Source: Pirellulaceae bacterium
GTDB taxonomy: Bacteria > Planctomycetota > Planctomycetia > Pirellulales > Pirellulaceae
Direction: 5' to 3'
Length of the DNA stretch: 46,288 bases
Assembly (NCBI GenBank): GCA_023382975.1
Contig: JAHDXO010000072.1
Coordinates: forward strand, 1 to 46,288
The notes under the pieces are model-generated. The model made no database searches, was not told the origin of the DNA, and saw only the letters and a list, made by a program, of their open reading frames with translations. A program made the translations under genes and the position numbers. The first letter of the stretch is position 1. Each line of letters starts with the position of its first letter. Shown piece after piece: positions 24,029 through 33,586 of this stretch.

Positions 24029-27000
24029 CGGGTTGGAACACCTGGCGCCGCCGACGGGCTTTTGGTTGGGCAGACCGTTTTCGGCCGGTCTGGTTGGCGG
24101 TCGCGGCCTGCGTGGCGGCGGTGGTGGCAACCGGCGCCGAACCGCCGCCTTCGCCCGCCGACGCGACTCCACCGCTCCATTTCCGCCGGGTTTTTGTCGC
24201 GGACGAGGATCTGTCGAAGTTGAAGCTGGACGGCGTCTATCTGCCTGTCAAGCGGGAGGTCTTCGAGCGATTGGTGCGTTCGGCGGCTGGCGGCGGCGCG
24301 GCGGACGAGACGCTGCAAACCCGAATGGATCGAGCGACCTACACCGCCCGCTTGATTGGAACCCAACGGCTTGACGGCGAAGCCGAGCTGGAAATCCACC
24401 ACCGGGGCGAACGCGAGTCGGCGATTCTCTTGGAGCCTTGGAACTTAGTGATCAAGGACATTCGCTGGCAGTCCGCGGAGTCGCCCGCGCGGCCCGACGA
24501 AGGAGGCGCCCCGCAACCGCCGCTGCAAGCGGGCTTTGACGAACATGGGCAGTTCACCGCTCGCGTGTCCGGTTCCGGCACGCTGAATCTGGATTGGACC
24601 CTGCGGAGCCTGCCCGATTCGGACGGTCGGCCATCGTTCGTGATCCGTCTGCCGGAGTGTCCTTTGACACGGATTCTGCTGGACCTTCCCGACAGCCTGC
24701 GCCCCGTCTCCAGCCATGGATTCCTCACGCTGGACTCCCGGGGAGTCCAGGACGGATCGTGGAATCGTTGGGCGTTGGACGTTGGCGACCAAGCGAGGTT
24801 GTACTTGCGGATCGTGCCGGTGGAAGAGGCCGGATCGACGGCTCGCGAAATGCTGGTGCGGCAGGAGTCGATCTATCGCTTCACGCCTCAGGACGCGGAC
24901 CTCACGGTTGATTTGCGTTTGGATGTTTTCGACGAACCGCTGAGCCAACTGGCGCTCACGGCGGATCCTGCGCTGAGCGTGGTCGAGGCGACTTGCGGCG
25001 GCCGTCCGCTGCGGTGGACTGAAAACCTCGCCGAAGGGCGCCGCGAGTTGTTGCTCGAAATGCCCGAGCCGCTGATCGGTCTAGAGCATCGCCTCAGACT
25101 CCGGGCTCTGGCGCCCGCCGAACTGGGGCGACCGTGGCAACTGCCCATGGTCCGTGTGGAGAAGGGACTGTGGTCTCACGGAACCGTGCGGCTGGAAATG
25201 CCTCGCCCGTTGGTCCTGGAAAAATTGACCGTGCGAGGGTGCCGGGAACTGGGGTCGCCGCCGTCGTCCGCCCCTGGCGCGGCCGACGCGGTCACCATCG
25301 AATGCTTCGACCCGCAGGCGGAGATCGCGGTGCGGTTGGGAGTGCCGCCCGGCAAGGTGTTCGTGCGCCGCGGCACGTCGATCAACCTGGGTCGGAGCCG
25401 CACCTCGCTCGTCCAATCGGCTCAATTCTCCACCGACGGAGCCCCCCGTTTCGAATTGACGCTGGCGGCGCCTTGGGCCTGGTCCGTGGACCAGATCGAA
25501 TCGCAACCGCCGGAAGCGATCGAGGAATGGTCGTTCATCGGGCGGTCGGGGGCATCCCGGCTGATCCAGATTCGCTTGCGCAATCCGCTCGCGCCGAACC
25601 AGCCCTTTTCCCTGAAGGTCCACGCCCACGGCGACGGCCTCCGCAGTGGCGCAAGATTGACGGGGGAAGCGTTGCGGTTGGGGGAGTACCAGGACACCGT
25701 GTCGTCCAGCAGCCTGTTCGCGCTGACCGCAGAGCCGCCACACCAAGTGCGTTTGACCGGTGACGGACAACTCGAACGTTTGGCGGCGGCCAGTCTGGAG
25801 CCGGACGAGCAAGGCATGCTGACCGTTTCGGCCGGAAGCGTCGTGTTTCGGGAAGGCCCGGCGATGGACGAGATGACGGTGGATCTCCGCAGCGAACCAC
25901 CCGACTACGCCGTCCGCATCGATACCGAATGCGAGGTGGGGGAGCGGAAGTTGGACTTGCTTTACCGCATCCGGCTGCAGCCGAAGTCGTCGACGGTCGA
26001 CCGCGTGCAGATCCATTTCACGGGTGCGCCGGACCAGCGGCTGAACTGGAGCCAGCCGGGAGGAGAACTGCTGCTGACGGCCAAGCGGGTTCCGCTCGAC
26101 GCGACAGCGGGCAGCGGCGAGACTTGGCAAGTCACGTTGCCCCAACCGCTCGACGCTCCGTTTGAGCTGCTGGCTTCCCAGACGATCGATTTCGAGGGCG
26201 AGACCTTGCTGCCGCTGGCCGCGCTGCCCGGTGCGGCCAGCCAGATCGGTACCGTCACCATCCGCTCGGCGGACCCTCTGCCGCTGCAATTCACCTCCCA
26301 AAACGTCAGGCCGGTGCCGGCCCAACCGCTCGCTCCCGGACGCTACAACACGACTCGGGCCGTCTACCGCTACGATCCGTCGCAGGATTGCCGGATCGCC
26401 GTCCAGCGTGCGGCGGAGTCCGTGCCTCGCTCGCTGGCCTGGGTCTGGTCCTGTGATCTCGTCACCCGCCACTACCGGGACGGCACGACGCTGCACGTGG
26501 CCGAGTACCGCGTGGAGAGCGGCGGAGCCGCCGAGTTGACGCTGACGACGCAGACGCCCGTGGAATGGCTGTCGGCGCGCGTCGACGGACGCGATGTTCA
26601 GCTCGAGCACAACGCGACCGATTCGACCCGACTGAGCGTCCCCTTGCCGCGCGGAGTGCGGTTCCCCACGGTTCAGGTCCGATATGTCACGCAAGGCGAG
26701 CCGTTGGGAGCGATCGGCAACATCGGCGCAACGTGGCCCAGGTGCGACCAACGAGTCTTCCGCCAAAGCTGGGTGGCATGGCTGCCACCGGGATTTGAGT
26801 GCGTCCCCGGTTCGGTTTCGCCCGCAGCGGATACTTGGCAGCAACGACTGTTCGGCGATCTGCTCCGACCGCCGGAGGAACGACCGTTCGTGCCTCTGTC
26901 GCGCGAGGGCTGGGCGGCCGTCGTCCGACCCTCGAAGGATCCCGCCGCGGCAGCGGAAACTCGGCGTTCGGCGAAATGGTTGCAGGACTTGTGGACCGAA

Positions 27001-30000
27001 TATCGGAAGCTGGGCGAGACAGCCAGCGAAGAATCGCTGGTCACGTGGGGCCGAGTGTTGCGAGTCTGGCAGGCGTCCGAAGGCGGCAATCGCAACGGTT
27101 CGCCGGATGTCTGGGTCGATCAACTGGCGCTGGGGGGCGAAGGCATTTCCGCCCAGTCGCTGGTGCCTGCGACACCGATGCCGCCCACCGGGGTGACCGA
27201 GGACGGCTCCGCGACCAGTCCCGGCGGTTCGCTGCTGGCGGCTGCGGGACTGACCGTGTTGACCGACGGAGATCGCTTGTTGCTGACCACCGTTCGCGGG
27301 TTGTTCGACCGCAGTAGCGTCGAAGACGCCGCGGGAGCGCCGGGCGTGTCCGTGCTGGCCCCCGGCGAATCGCAACGTCTGCTGGCTCAGCAGCCCGCCG
27401 GCTTGCGTTGGATTCGTCTCGAATCGTGGATCGACCGACCTCCGTTGCCGCAGGCCTGTTGGCAGCACTCCGGGATTCCCTCCTTGCATCAGGCGGGCGA
27501 GATCGCTGGAGACAGCGGCTGGACGTCGCAAAGAATTCCCCCCGCCGTGTTTCAGGCCGTGCCTGCGGACGCGGTTCGTTGGTCCCGTGTGCCCGTATAT
27601 CAACCCGTGGTCCTGCGATCGCTCGGCTGGGCCGCGTTGCTGGCATCGACCGGTCTGGCGGTCTGGTTGCTACGTCGTCGTTTGTCGCTGGCCTGGCTTC
27701 TGATCGCAGGCACCGGCGCCGCAGCACTGCTGGTCCCGCTGCTCTGGGCGCCGGTCGTCCAGTTTCTGTTCCTCGGGACGGTGTTGGGCGCCTTGATCGC
27801 GTTGATTCGCGCCGCCCGAGCGGGACGCGGGGCCTCGCTGCCGGAGCGCGAGCAACTGACGACGACCAGTCTGTTCGTTCAGACGCTGGCGGTGTTGGCG
27901 TTGTTGGCCGGTCTGGCGGGCCGGGCGGGTACGGCCCAAGGCGCAGAGCCGTCGGCCAATCCTGCCCCGACCGCGGCGCCGATCTACCAGATCCTCAGTC
28001 CGATCGATCCGCAGGGCGAACCGGACGGCGAGTACGTTTTCGTTCCACAGGACTTCTACGAGGCGTTGTCGGCGCCGTCGGCACAGCGCGTCGGCGAATC
28101 GCAACAATGGATGATCTACGACGCTTCGTACCAGGCCACGATGAGTTGGAACGCGACCGAGGAGAAGTTGTCGGTCCTCGAACTGACGGCGACGTACGAG
28201 ATGGAGGTGTTTCAGCCTGGTGCCGTGGTGCGTTTGCCGATGGTTGAATCCCAGGCCCATCTGTTGCCCAATCGCGCACTGCTGGACGGCCGCCCGGCGA
28301 CTATCCGGTGGTTGGATGACGAAGGCGGACTGGCGCTGGATGTCGATGCCGCGGGACGCTACCGGGTGGCGCTCGCCTTTCGGCCTCACGTACTCCGCGA
28401 TGGCGACTACGACCGTTTCGAAGTGACGATTCCTCGCGTCGGCAATAGCCGGATGCGGATCGAATTGCCGGCCGAAATCCGCGGCCTGACTTTTCCTACG
28501 GCAATGGGCGTCTCCGAGCCGGATCTCGGTGCCGGGAACTGGCTGATCCAACTGGGACCGACGGATCGGCTCGTTGCCCGTTGGCCAGCCGATGTCGAGC
28601 AGAGTGCCTTACGGGAGAGTCTGGAGTTGGATCAGTTGATGTGGCTGTCGATTCGCCCGGATGCCGTGCAACTGGACGTTCGGCTGCGGTTTTCCCAGTT
28701 GGTTTCTCCGATCGCGCGGGTCGCCCTGATCGCCGATCACCGCTTGCGGTTGCTGCCTCCGTCGGACGATGCGCCGATCGCCTGGTACGAAAGCACGCGC
28801 GGCCCCGCCCAGATCATCCATTTGGAGTTCAAGCCGCCGCACCGGCAGGATCTTCAAATCGATCTGTCTTTCGCCTTGGAGGAAACGGCCGCTGTGGGGA
28901 ACATCCGCCTGCCGGAATTGACCTGTTCCGCGGATCGGTTGAGCCGACGCTGGTTGGCGGTCACGGTCGCTCCGTCGCTGGAACGCCAGACCGAAACGCC
29001 CGCGAAGGACAGTGGACCGTCGCCTGCCGACTTTCTGGCGGCGTGGGGATCCGCCGATTCCGCTCCGCAGTTGGTGATCGACTCGGCATCCCTCGATCCA
29101 CCCGACCGCCTGACTGTGTACCCTCGGGAAGCGCCGACGACCGCCCGGCAACAGACGGAAATCGTCTGCCGGCCCAACGCGGCCGACCTGGTCCTGCAAG
29201 CCGATCTGCTTTCGGTCGCGGGACCGCGCCTGCAATACGAAGTCAATCTGCCGCCCGCGGTCATCGTGGACCGCGTCACGGTGGAAGAAGCCGGTCAACC
29301 ACGTTTGAAGCATTGGTCTCGCGACCAGCAAGGACAACTGAATCTGCGGCTGAATCAGCCGCTGACCCTGGAGCACCGCTTGCGGATTCACGGTCGCATG
29401 GACATCGCCGCACCGCCGCGGGGCGATTCCTCGTTGACGGTTCCCGTGTGGAGTGTTGTCGGGACGGGGGTCGAGTCCCGGCATGTCGATATCTACCGCC
29501 GCGAACAGGCGCAAGTCCGAACCGTCGAGTCCGAGGGATACCAAGTGCGAGAGGATTTTGTCGAGGGGCTGTACGTGCCAGGGCGGGGACGATGGGTCGC
29601 CGCACTGGCCGCCGACTCCGCGGCGGCGGAAAGCCGCCTGAAGCTGCTGGCGACCCGCAATCGCCCGCAGACATCGGGCCAGATGGTCACGGCCGTGCGG
29701 CGCGAGATGGACGGGTGGTGGGCCGAAGTCGATCTGCGGCTGAAGGTCGCGGGCGGATTGCTCGATGCGCTGCGGTTAGAGATCCCGGCGGACTGGAAAG
29801 GCCCCTTCGACGTGACGCAAGGAATGACCACGGTGCTTTTCGAGCTGCCCGGCAAAGGCCGCTGCTATCTGCTGATAAGGCCCGAACGGGCCGTTCTCGG
29901 CGACCTTCAAGTCCGGCTCCGCGGCCCGATCTCCGCGGCAGCGCACGAGCGGATTCGCGTGCCGGACATCGTGCTGCTGGACGTCGAACGGATCGAAAGC

Positions 30001-31254
30001 TACGTCCTGATGCCCACCAAAGTCGATCAGCAAAGGATCGTTTGGGAACGCAGCGGCCTGCAAGCCAAGCCGTTGCCCGAGACGCTGCGCCCGCTGCGCG
30101 GCCCCTCCGATCTACCCTACGGAACGATCCAGCCGCGGTTCCAAGCCACAATCAAGGACATCCAACTGGAATCGGGATCGGCGTTCGTCCGCTTGGCGGA
30201 TCACTGCATCGATTTCGACGCCGACGGACGCATCTGCGGCGTGTCCACATTCGACCTGCAACCCGCCGGTCGCAGCGAGTGCAGCCTGATCGTGCCGGAA
30301 GGCTGCCAGCTCCTGTCCTTGTCGGTTGCAGACTTGCCCGTGGTTCCGCTGCCCGGCGAGGAGCGGCAGGTGCGGGTTCCGCTGGGATCGCAACAACTGG
30401 CGCAACGCATCGAAGTCCTGTTCGCCGACCAAATCGACCGGAATTTGGCCCCATCGGCAACTCAGCCACTCCGCGTCCCATCGCTGCAGGGCTTGACGGT
30501 GGAGCAGACGTGCTGGACCATCCGCCATCCCGCCGGCGCAGCGTGGCAAGTAGTTCCGGCCGCGTCGCTGACCGATCCGCAGGCGCTGGACTGGGTGCGC
30601 ATCCGCAACCTGGCCGGGATGATCTCCAAGGCCGAGGATGTGCTGAAAGACGGTGACTCGGACGAAATCGCGCGCTGGTACGTTCCCTGGACTCGTCGCT
30701 GGGCCACGGCGCGAAGCCGCTTGGCGCCCGCTTCCTTGGCCGCCGACGAATCGGCCAGACAGGCCGTGCAGGAACTTGTGGCTTTCGACGAAAATCACCG
30801 TCGGATCGCCGAACGGCTGGGCGTCCAGGCCCACACCCTGGTCGCCGAACAAGAAGCCAGGCGCGCGTACGAAAGCAGCGACGTCTGGCGGTTGGCCGCG
30901 AGCCCCCAGCAAGTGACCGCCGCGCTGATCGCTTCCGCGCCGTCGGAGATTCCCCGGATCAAGCGAGCCGACGACCATCGTGCGGTGGGCGATGCGAGGC
31001 TGGCCGCCTTGACCTTCCTGGCCGGCCTGACGCTGGTGGCCATGCTGCTGTTGCCGCATCCGTCGCTGGACGACCCGTTGCGGCGCCACCCCGAGCTCCT
31101 CGGCGTCGTCTTTGGCGCGATCTGGTGGTGGGCCTTCGCCGCCAGCGCCGCCGGGTTCGTGCTCTTCGCGCTCAGTCTGGCCGCCTTCCTCCTCCGCACC
31201 GCCAAACGCCGCCGCCTGCGCCTCGGCCAAATACGGGGACATGCCGCTACTTGA
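24025..31254 (+). CDS. Giant envelope protein B (fused modules 2 and 3), 2409 aa
   Basis: Start: ATG 24025, sharing ATGA with the stop of gene A; the frame is open far upstream but that part is only the shadow of gene A. The N-terminal signal or anchor is about residues 24-40 (WLAVAACVAAVVATGAE). Module 2 (about 45-1190) begins with DGVYLPVKREVFERLV and YTARLIGTQRLDGEAELEI. Four hydrophobic segments follow at about 1200-1311; the last (LAVLALLAGLAGRAGTAQGAE) looks like a signal peptide with its cleavage site. Module 3 (about 1312-2320) again begins with GEYVFVPQDFYEAL and YQATMSWNATEEKL. Three C-terminal helices lie at about 2326-2398. It appears to be a fusion of two genes of the gene A type. 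No catalytic motif is seen. Confidence 0.8.
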   Translation: MTGWNTWRRRRAFGWADRFRPVWLAVAACVAAVVATGAEPPPSPADATPPLHFRRVFVADEDLSKLKLDGVYLPVKREVFERLVRSAAGGGAADETLQTRMDRATYTARLIGTQRLDGEAELEIHHRGERESAILLEPWNLVIKDIRWQSAESPARPDEGGAPQPPLQAGFDEHGQFTARVSGSGTLNLDWTLRSLPDSDGRPSFVIRLPECPLTRILLDLPDSLRPVSSHGFLTLDSRGVQDGSWNRWALDVGDQARLYLRIVPVEEAGSTAREMLVRQESIYRFTPQDADLTVDLRLDVFDEPLSQLALTADPALSVVEATCGGRPLRWTENLAEGRRELLLEMPEPLIGLEHRLRLRALAPAELGRPWQLPMVRVEKGLWSHGTVRLEMPRPLVLEKLTVRGCRELGSPPSSAPGAADAVTIECFDPQAEIAVRLGVPPGKVFVRRGTSINLGRSRTSLVQSAQFSTDGAPRFELTLAAPWAWSVDQIESQPPEAIEEWSFIGRSGASRLIQIRLRNPLAPNQPFSLKVHAHGDGLRSGARLTGEALRLGEYQDTVSSSSLFALTAEPPHQVRLTGDGQLERLAAASLEPDEQGMLTVSAGSVVFREGPAMDEMTVDLRSEPPDYAVRIDTECEVGERKLDLLYRIRLQPKSSTVDRVQIHFTGAPDQRLNWSQPGGELLLTAKRVPLDATAGSGETWQVTLPQPLDAPFELLASQTIDFEGETLLPLAALPGAASQIGTVTIRSADPLPLQFTSQNVRPVPAQPLAPGRYNTTRAVYRYDPSQDCRIAVQRAAESVPRSLAWVWSCDLVTRHYRDGTTLHVAEYRVESGGAAELTLTTQTPVEWLSARVDGRDVQLEHNATDSTRLSVPLPRGVRFPTVQVRYVTQGEPLGAIGNIGATWPRCDQRVFRQSWVAWLPPGFECVPGSVSPAADTWQQRLFGDLLRPPEERPFVPLSREGWAAVVRPSKDPAAAAETRRSAKWLQDLWTEYRKLGETASEESLVTWGRVLRVWQASEGGNRNGSPDVWVDQLALGGEGISAQSLVPATPMPPTGVTEDGSATSPGGSLLAAAGLTVLTDGDRLLLTTVRGLFDRSSVEDAAGAPGVSVLAPGESQRLLAQQPAGLRWIRLESWIDRPPLPQACWQHSGIPSLHQAGEIAGDSGWTSQRIPPAVFQAVPADAVRWSRVPVYQPVVLRSLGWAALLASTGLAVWLLRRRLSLAWLLIAGTGAAALLVPLLWAPVVQFLFLGTVLGALIALIRAARAGRGASLPEREQLTTTSLFVQTLAVLALLAGLAGRAGTAQGAEPSANPAPTAAPIYQILSPIDPQGEPDGEYVFVPQDFYEALSAPSAQRVGESQQWMIYDASYQATMSWNATEEKLSVLELTATYEMEVFQPGAVVRLPMVESQAHLLPNRALLDGRPATIRWLDDEGGLALDVDAAGRYRVALAFRPHVLRDGDYDRFEVTIPRVGNSRMRIELPAEIRGLTFPTAMGVSEPDLGAGNWLIQLGPTDRLVARWPADVEQSALRESLELDQLMWLSIRPDAVQLDVRLRFSQLVSPIARVALIADHRLRLLPPSDDAPIAWYESTRGPAQIIHLEFKPPHRQDLQIDLSFALEETAAVGNIRLPELTCSADRLSRRWLAVTVAPSLERQTETPAKDSGPSPADFLAAWGSADSAPQLVIDSASLDPPDRLTVYPREAPTTARQQTEIVCRPNAADLVLQADLLSVAGPRLQYEVNLPPAVIVDRVTVEEAGQPRLKHWSRDQQGQLNLRLNQPLTLEHRLRIHGRMDIAAPPRGDSSLTVPVWSVVGTGVESRHVDIYRREQAQVRTVESEGYQVREDFVEGLYVPGRGRWVAALAADSAAAESRLKLLATRNRPQTSGQMVTAVRREMDGWWAEVDLRLKVAGGLLDALRLEIPADWKGPFDVTQGMTTVLFELPGKGRCYLLIRPERAVLGDLQVRLRGPISAAAHERIRVPDIVLLDVERIESYVLMPTKVDQQRIVWERSGLQAKPLPETLRPLRGPSDLPYGTIQPRFQATIKDIQLESGSAFVRLADHCIDFDADGRICGVSTFDLQPAGRSECSLIVPEGCQLLSLSVADLPVVPLPGEERQVRVPLGSQQLAQRIEVLFADQIDRNLAPSATQPLRVPSLQGLTVEQTCWTIRHPAGAAWQVVPAASLTDPQALDWVRIRNLAGMISKAEDVLKDGDSDEIARWYVPWTRRWATARSRLAPASLAADESARQAVQELVAFDENHRRIAERLGVQAHTLVAEQEARRAYESSDVWRLAASPQQVTAALIASAPSEIPRIKRADDHRAVGDARLAALTFLAGLTLVAMLLLPHPSLDDPLRRHPELLGVVFGAIWWWAFAASAAGFVLFALSLAAFLLRTAKRRRLRLGQIRGHAAT

Positions 31255-31397
31255 GAAACGAGGACATGCTACGCTTTCAGAGAATAGCAGAATGGCTCCT
31301 TTCTCAATCTGCCCCGCGGCACGATGGTGGCCATCGTGGGCTCATTGTCCTGTTGCAATGGCTACCAACTCGGTTGCCACCAAGTAAATCAACCCGA

Positions 31398-31672
31398 CTA
31401 CTCTCCGCTGCCGTCGGTCGAACAGTGTACGTGGGATATGGAACCGCCACCCAAGTCGCGACATTGCGGCCGACGCGCGGCGTATTCGGTGCGTCCGTGA
31501 CGGATCGGTTGGATATAGAACTCGAACACGCGGTCGCCCGGCACCATTTCGGCCAATTCCGCATGTGCTCGGTTACATGGCGTGTGGAACAACCACGTCC
31601 AGTCCCATCGGGCAATATCGAGAATCCTGACGTGGCACGGGACGATGCACTCTGGTTTCGTCCGCTGGATCA
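31398..31672 (-). pseudogene. C-terminal fragment of an unknown protein
   Basis: One minus-strand frame reads WDWTWLFHTPCNRAHAELAE, then GDRVFEFYIQP, RRPQCRDLGGGSISHVHC and ends at TAA/TGA near 31398. The Cys/His/Trp-rich, natural composition argues for a real protein end. There is no start or ribosome binding site, and the frame runs upstream into the 3' end of the ATPase gene in another phase. I read it as the remains of a gene cut by the arrival of the operon to its right. The right border is uncertain and the family was not recognised. The rest of 31255-31397 shows nothing supportable. Confidence 0.4.
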
Positions 31673-33586
31673 GGATTGGAGCGACTTGCGGCGGGCTTCG
31701 ATCCGCGAACGGGCTTCATCAGCACCGGCGAGAGCCCCGTGCTTCTGGATCGCTGTTTCCAAGTCGGACGCCATGTCGTCAAGATCTTCGATGCTCGCCA
31801 ATGCCAGAGCGGCGTCGTACGCTGCCAAGGCTGCGTCCGCCTGACCGTCTACCAACAACGCGATCGCTAGGTTCCCCTGTGCGGTGCAACTCTTGGGATT
31901 CAAAGAGACAGCCCGACTATGGTCCTCGATCGCCTCTCGATATCGATCCTCCAGAAAATATTGCCATCCGCGGTTGACGAGTGCCCAAGACTTCTGTTCG
32001 GTCGGTGCGTCGGGCATCATGACGACCGCCGTATAGTCGGCGATCTCATTATCCGAAGCGCCAAGCTGCCCATACGTTTCACCGCGGTATATGAGCGCCG
32101 TGGCCTTTAGCTCGGCGACTTCGGCGGGCAACTCGAGAATTGCCGTGTAGTCTGCGATCGCCATCTCGGCATCGCCCAGTTTGCCGTGCGTCACACCACG
32201 GTTCAAGTGAGCCTGCGCCTTCTGACGCACCGAGGCACCTTCATCTTGTAACACTCGCTCGTAACAGCCCAAGGCCGCTTCGCGACGCAGAACAAGGAGT
32301 TCCGAATCCGTGGAACGGAGGCTCCAATGTAACAAGAGCTTTGACCACGGCTCCAAGACAAGAAGAGGTCTCTCTTCGCTACGAGACAGCACATGGAAAA
32401 TGCGATCCCAGCCAATAAAGTCTTGATCCTCAACTGACTGCTCGGGGCCCAACGTGTTCAAAAGGAACTTGAGCGGCCAATCATCACCTGTCGCCGAGGC
32501 GAAACGCAACGATCTGGCTACCAGGTCACGCCGCTCGCTTGGCGAAATGTGCGACTTCTGCCAGATTGCCATTAAATGGTCAGGGAGCGTAGTCTCGCGC
32601 GCCATGTCGAGCATTTCCCGCACCAGCGCGTCATATTCGCCAGCAAGGTACTCATCTCGATAATCGCGAGTGAAGATCGATTCCAGCAGGGCCATTTGCG
32701 GATGGTAGGAGAGTTTGACAACAGCTTTTCCGACGGCCGATAGGAGTTCTCTCAGCCGTTCCTGTTTTTGCTTGATCTCGCCTGCCGGGACGGGACTCGC
32801 GACGATCAAAGTGGGCTTAGGATCGAGTCGCCGCGCTGGTTCTCCTTCGCGCGCGCCGATATCTGTCGCTTCTGACGATTGCTTCGCCAGGATTCCCACT
32901 TCTTCCAAGAACTTGCGGGTGCCCTGCACGTTCTGGTCGTTCAAGGCCGTCAGCACGACCAATTGGTCGGAAAGAGGACCGATGCATAGCCCGCCGGTTT
33001 CCGTCACCCCTGTGCGACTATCAACCAAGACGTAGTCATAAGCGACTGTCCGTTCGGCAGCGGGGCCGTAGTAGTCTGGAACCTGGATCGCAAACCGGCG
33101 ACTCTTCAACCACGCTCGAAGGACGCTGCCGATGCGAATCAACGCATCTTGTTCAAAGCTGCCCGTACCCAATGCCGTCAAGCGGCCGTAGTAGTCTCGT
33201 TCCTCGTCCACCGGGACGATATCCAGCCGTCCTAACTCAGCACACGGATGCGGTATCGATTCCAGCTTCTCGCGCGGCACCGACACGATGAAATCGCTCA
33301 GCGGAGGAAAGGCAGCCTTGTCCAAAGATTCGGTGTTCTGCCGAGACGCCGCCGAGAAGTCCGTTGCCCAACGGACCAAGTCGACCATGTCCTGGGCGGC
33401 AAAATCACCGATTTCGTTGTGCCGTCGCAGAAAGCCGCTTAGTCCCGGGGCTTCCAGATCCATGTCCAGAACGAGCACGTTCCGTCCCTTGGCCACCAAA
33501 GCGTAGGCGATGTTCAACACTGCCATGCTGCGGCCGACACCGCCTTTGAAGCTGTAGAACGTGAAGATCTGGGGAAAATCGCTCAT
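31670..33586 (-). CDS. ParA/MinD-like ATPase with variant P-loop KGGVGRS and TPR repeats, 638 aa
   Basis: Start: ATG 33586, overlapping the previous stop (ATGA); the frame is open upstream but only as a shadow. The N-terminus reads FYSFKGGVGRSMAVLNIAYAL: the deviant Walker A lysine (K14) is kept, but the usual second Lys of GK(S/T) is Arg (R19). Walker A' is VLDMDLEAPG (D41, D43) and Walker B is YVLVDSRTG (D189). This is the SIMIBI-class fold of MinD/ParA. Residues about 345-450 are a linker; about 455-598 hold four TPR-like units (HLNRGVTHGKLGDAEMAIADY, and so on) for partner binding. Likely role: NTP-driven switch of the operon, sensing or assembling its partners. KGGVGR ATPases are, as I recall, linked to conflict and signalling systems. 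Confidence 0.8.
   Translation of the reverse strand: MSDFPQIFTFYSFKGGVGRSMAVLNIAYALVAKGRNVLVLDMDLEAPGLSGFLRRHNEIGDFAAQDMVDLVRWATDFSAASRQNTESLDKAAFPPLSDFIVSVPREKLESIPHPCAELGRLDIVPVDEERDYYGRLTALGTGSFEQDALIRIGSVLRAWLKSRRFAIQVPDYYGPAAERTVAYDYVLVDSRTGVTETGGLCIGPLSDQLVVLTALNDQNVQGTRKFLEEVGILAKQSSEATDIGAREGEPARRLDPKPTLIVASPVPAGEIKQKQERLRELLSAVGKAVVKLSYHPQMALLESIFTRDYRDEYLAGEYDALVREMLDMARETTLPDHLMAIWQKSHISPSERRDLVARSLRFASATGDDWPLKFLLNTLGPEQSVEDQDFIGWDRIFHVLSRSEERPLLVLEPWSKLLLHWSLRSTDSELLVLRREAALGCYERVLQDEGASVRQKAQAHLNRGVTHGKLGDAEMAIADYTAILELPAEVAELKATALIYRGETYGQLGASDNEIADYTAVVMMPDAPTEQKSWALVNRGWQYFLEDRYREAIEDHSRAVSLNPKSCTAQGNLAIALLVDGQADAALAAYDAALALASIEDLDDMASDLETAIQKHGALAGADEARSRIEARRKSLQS

Noticed and set aside
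25081..27603. Minus-strand open frame of 840 codons opposite giant gene B
   Set aside because: It is Arg/Gly/His-rich antisense sequence with no domains; long antisense frames are expected at this base composition.
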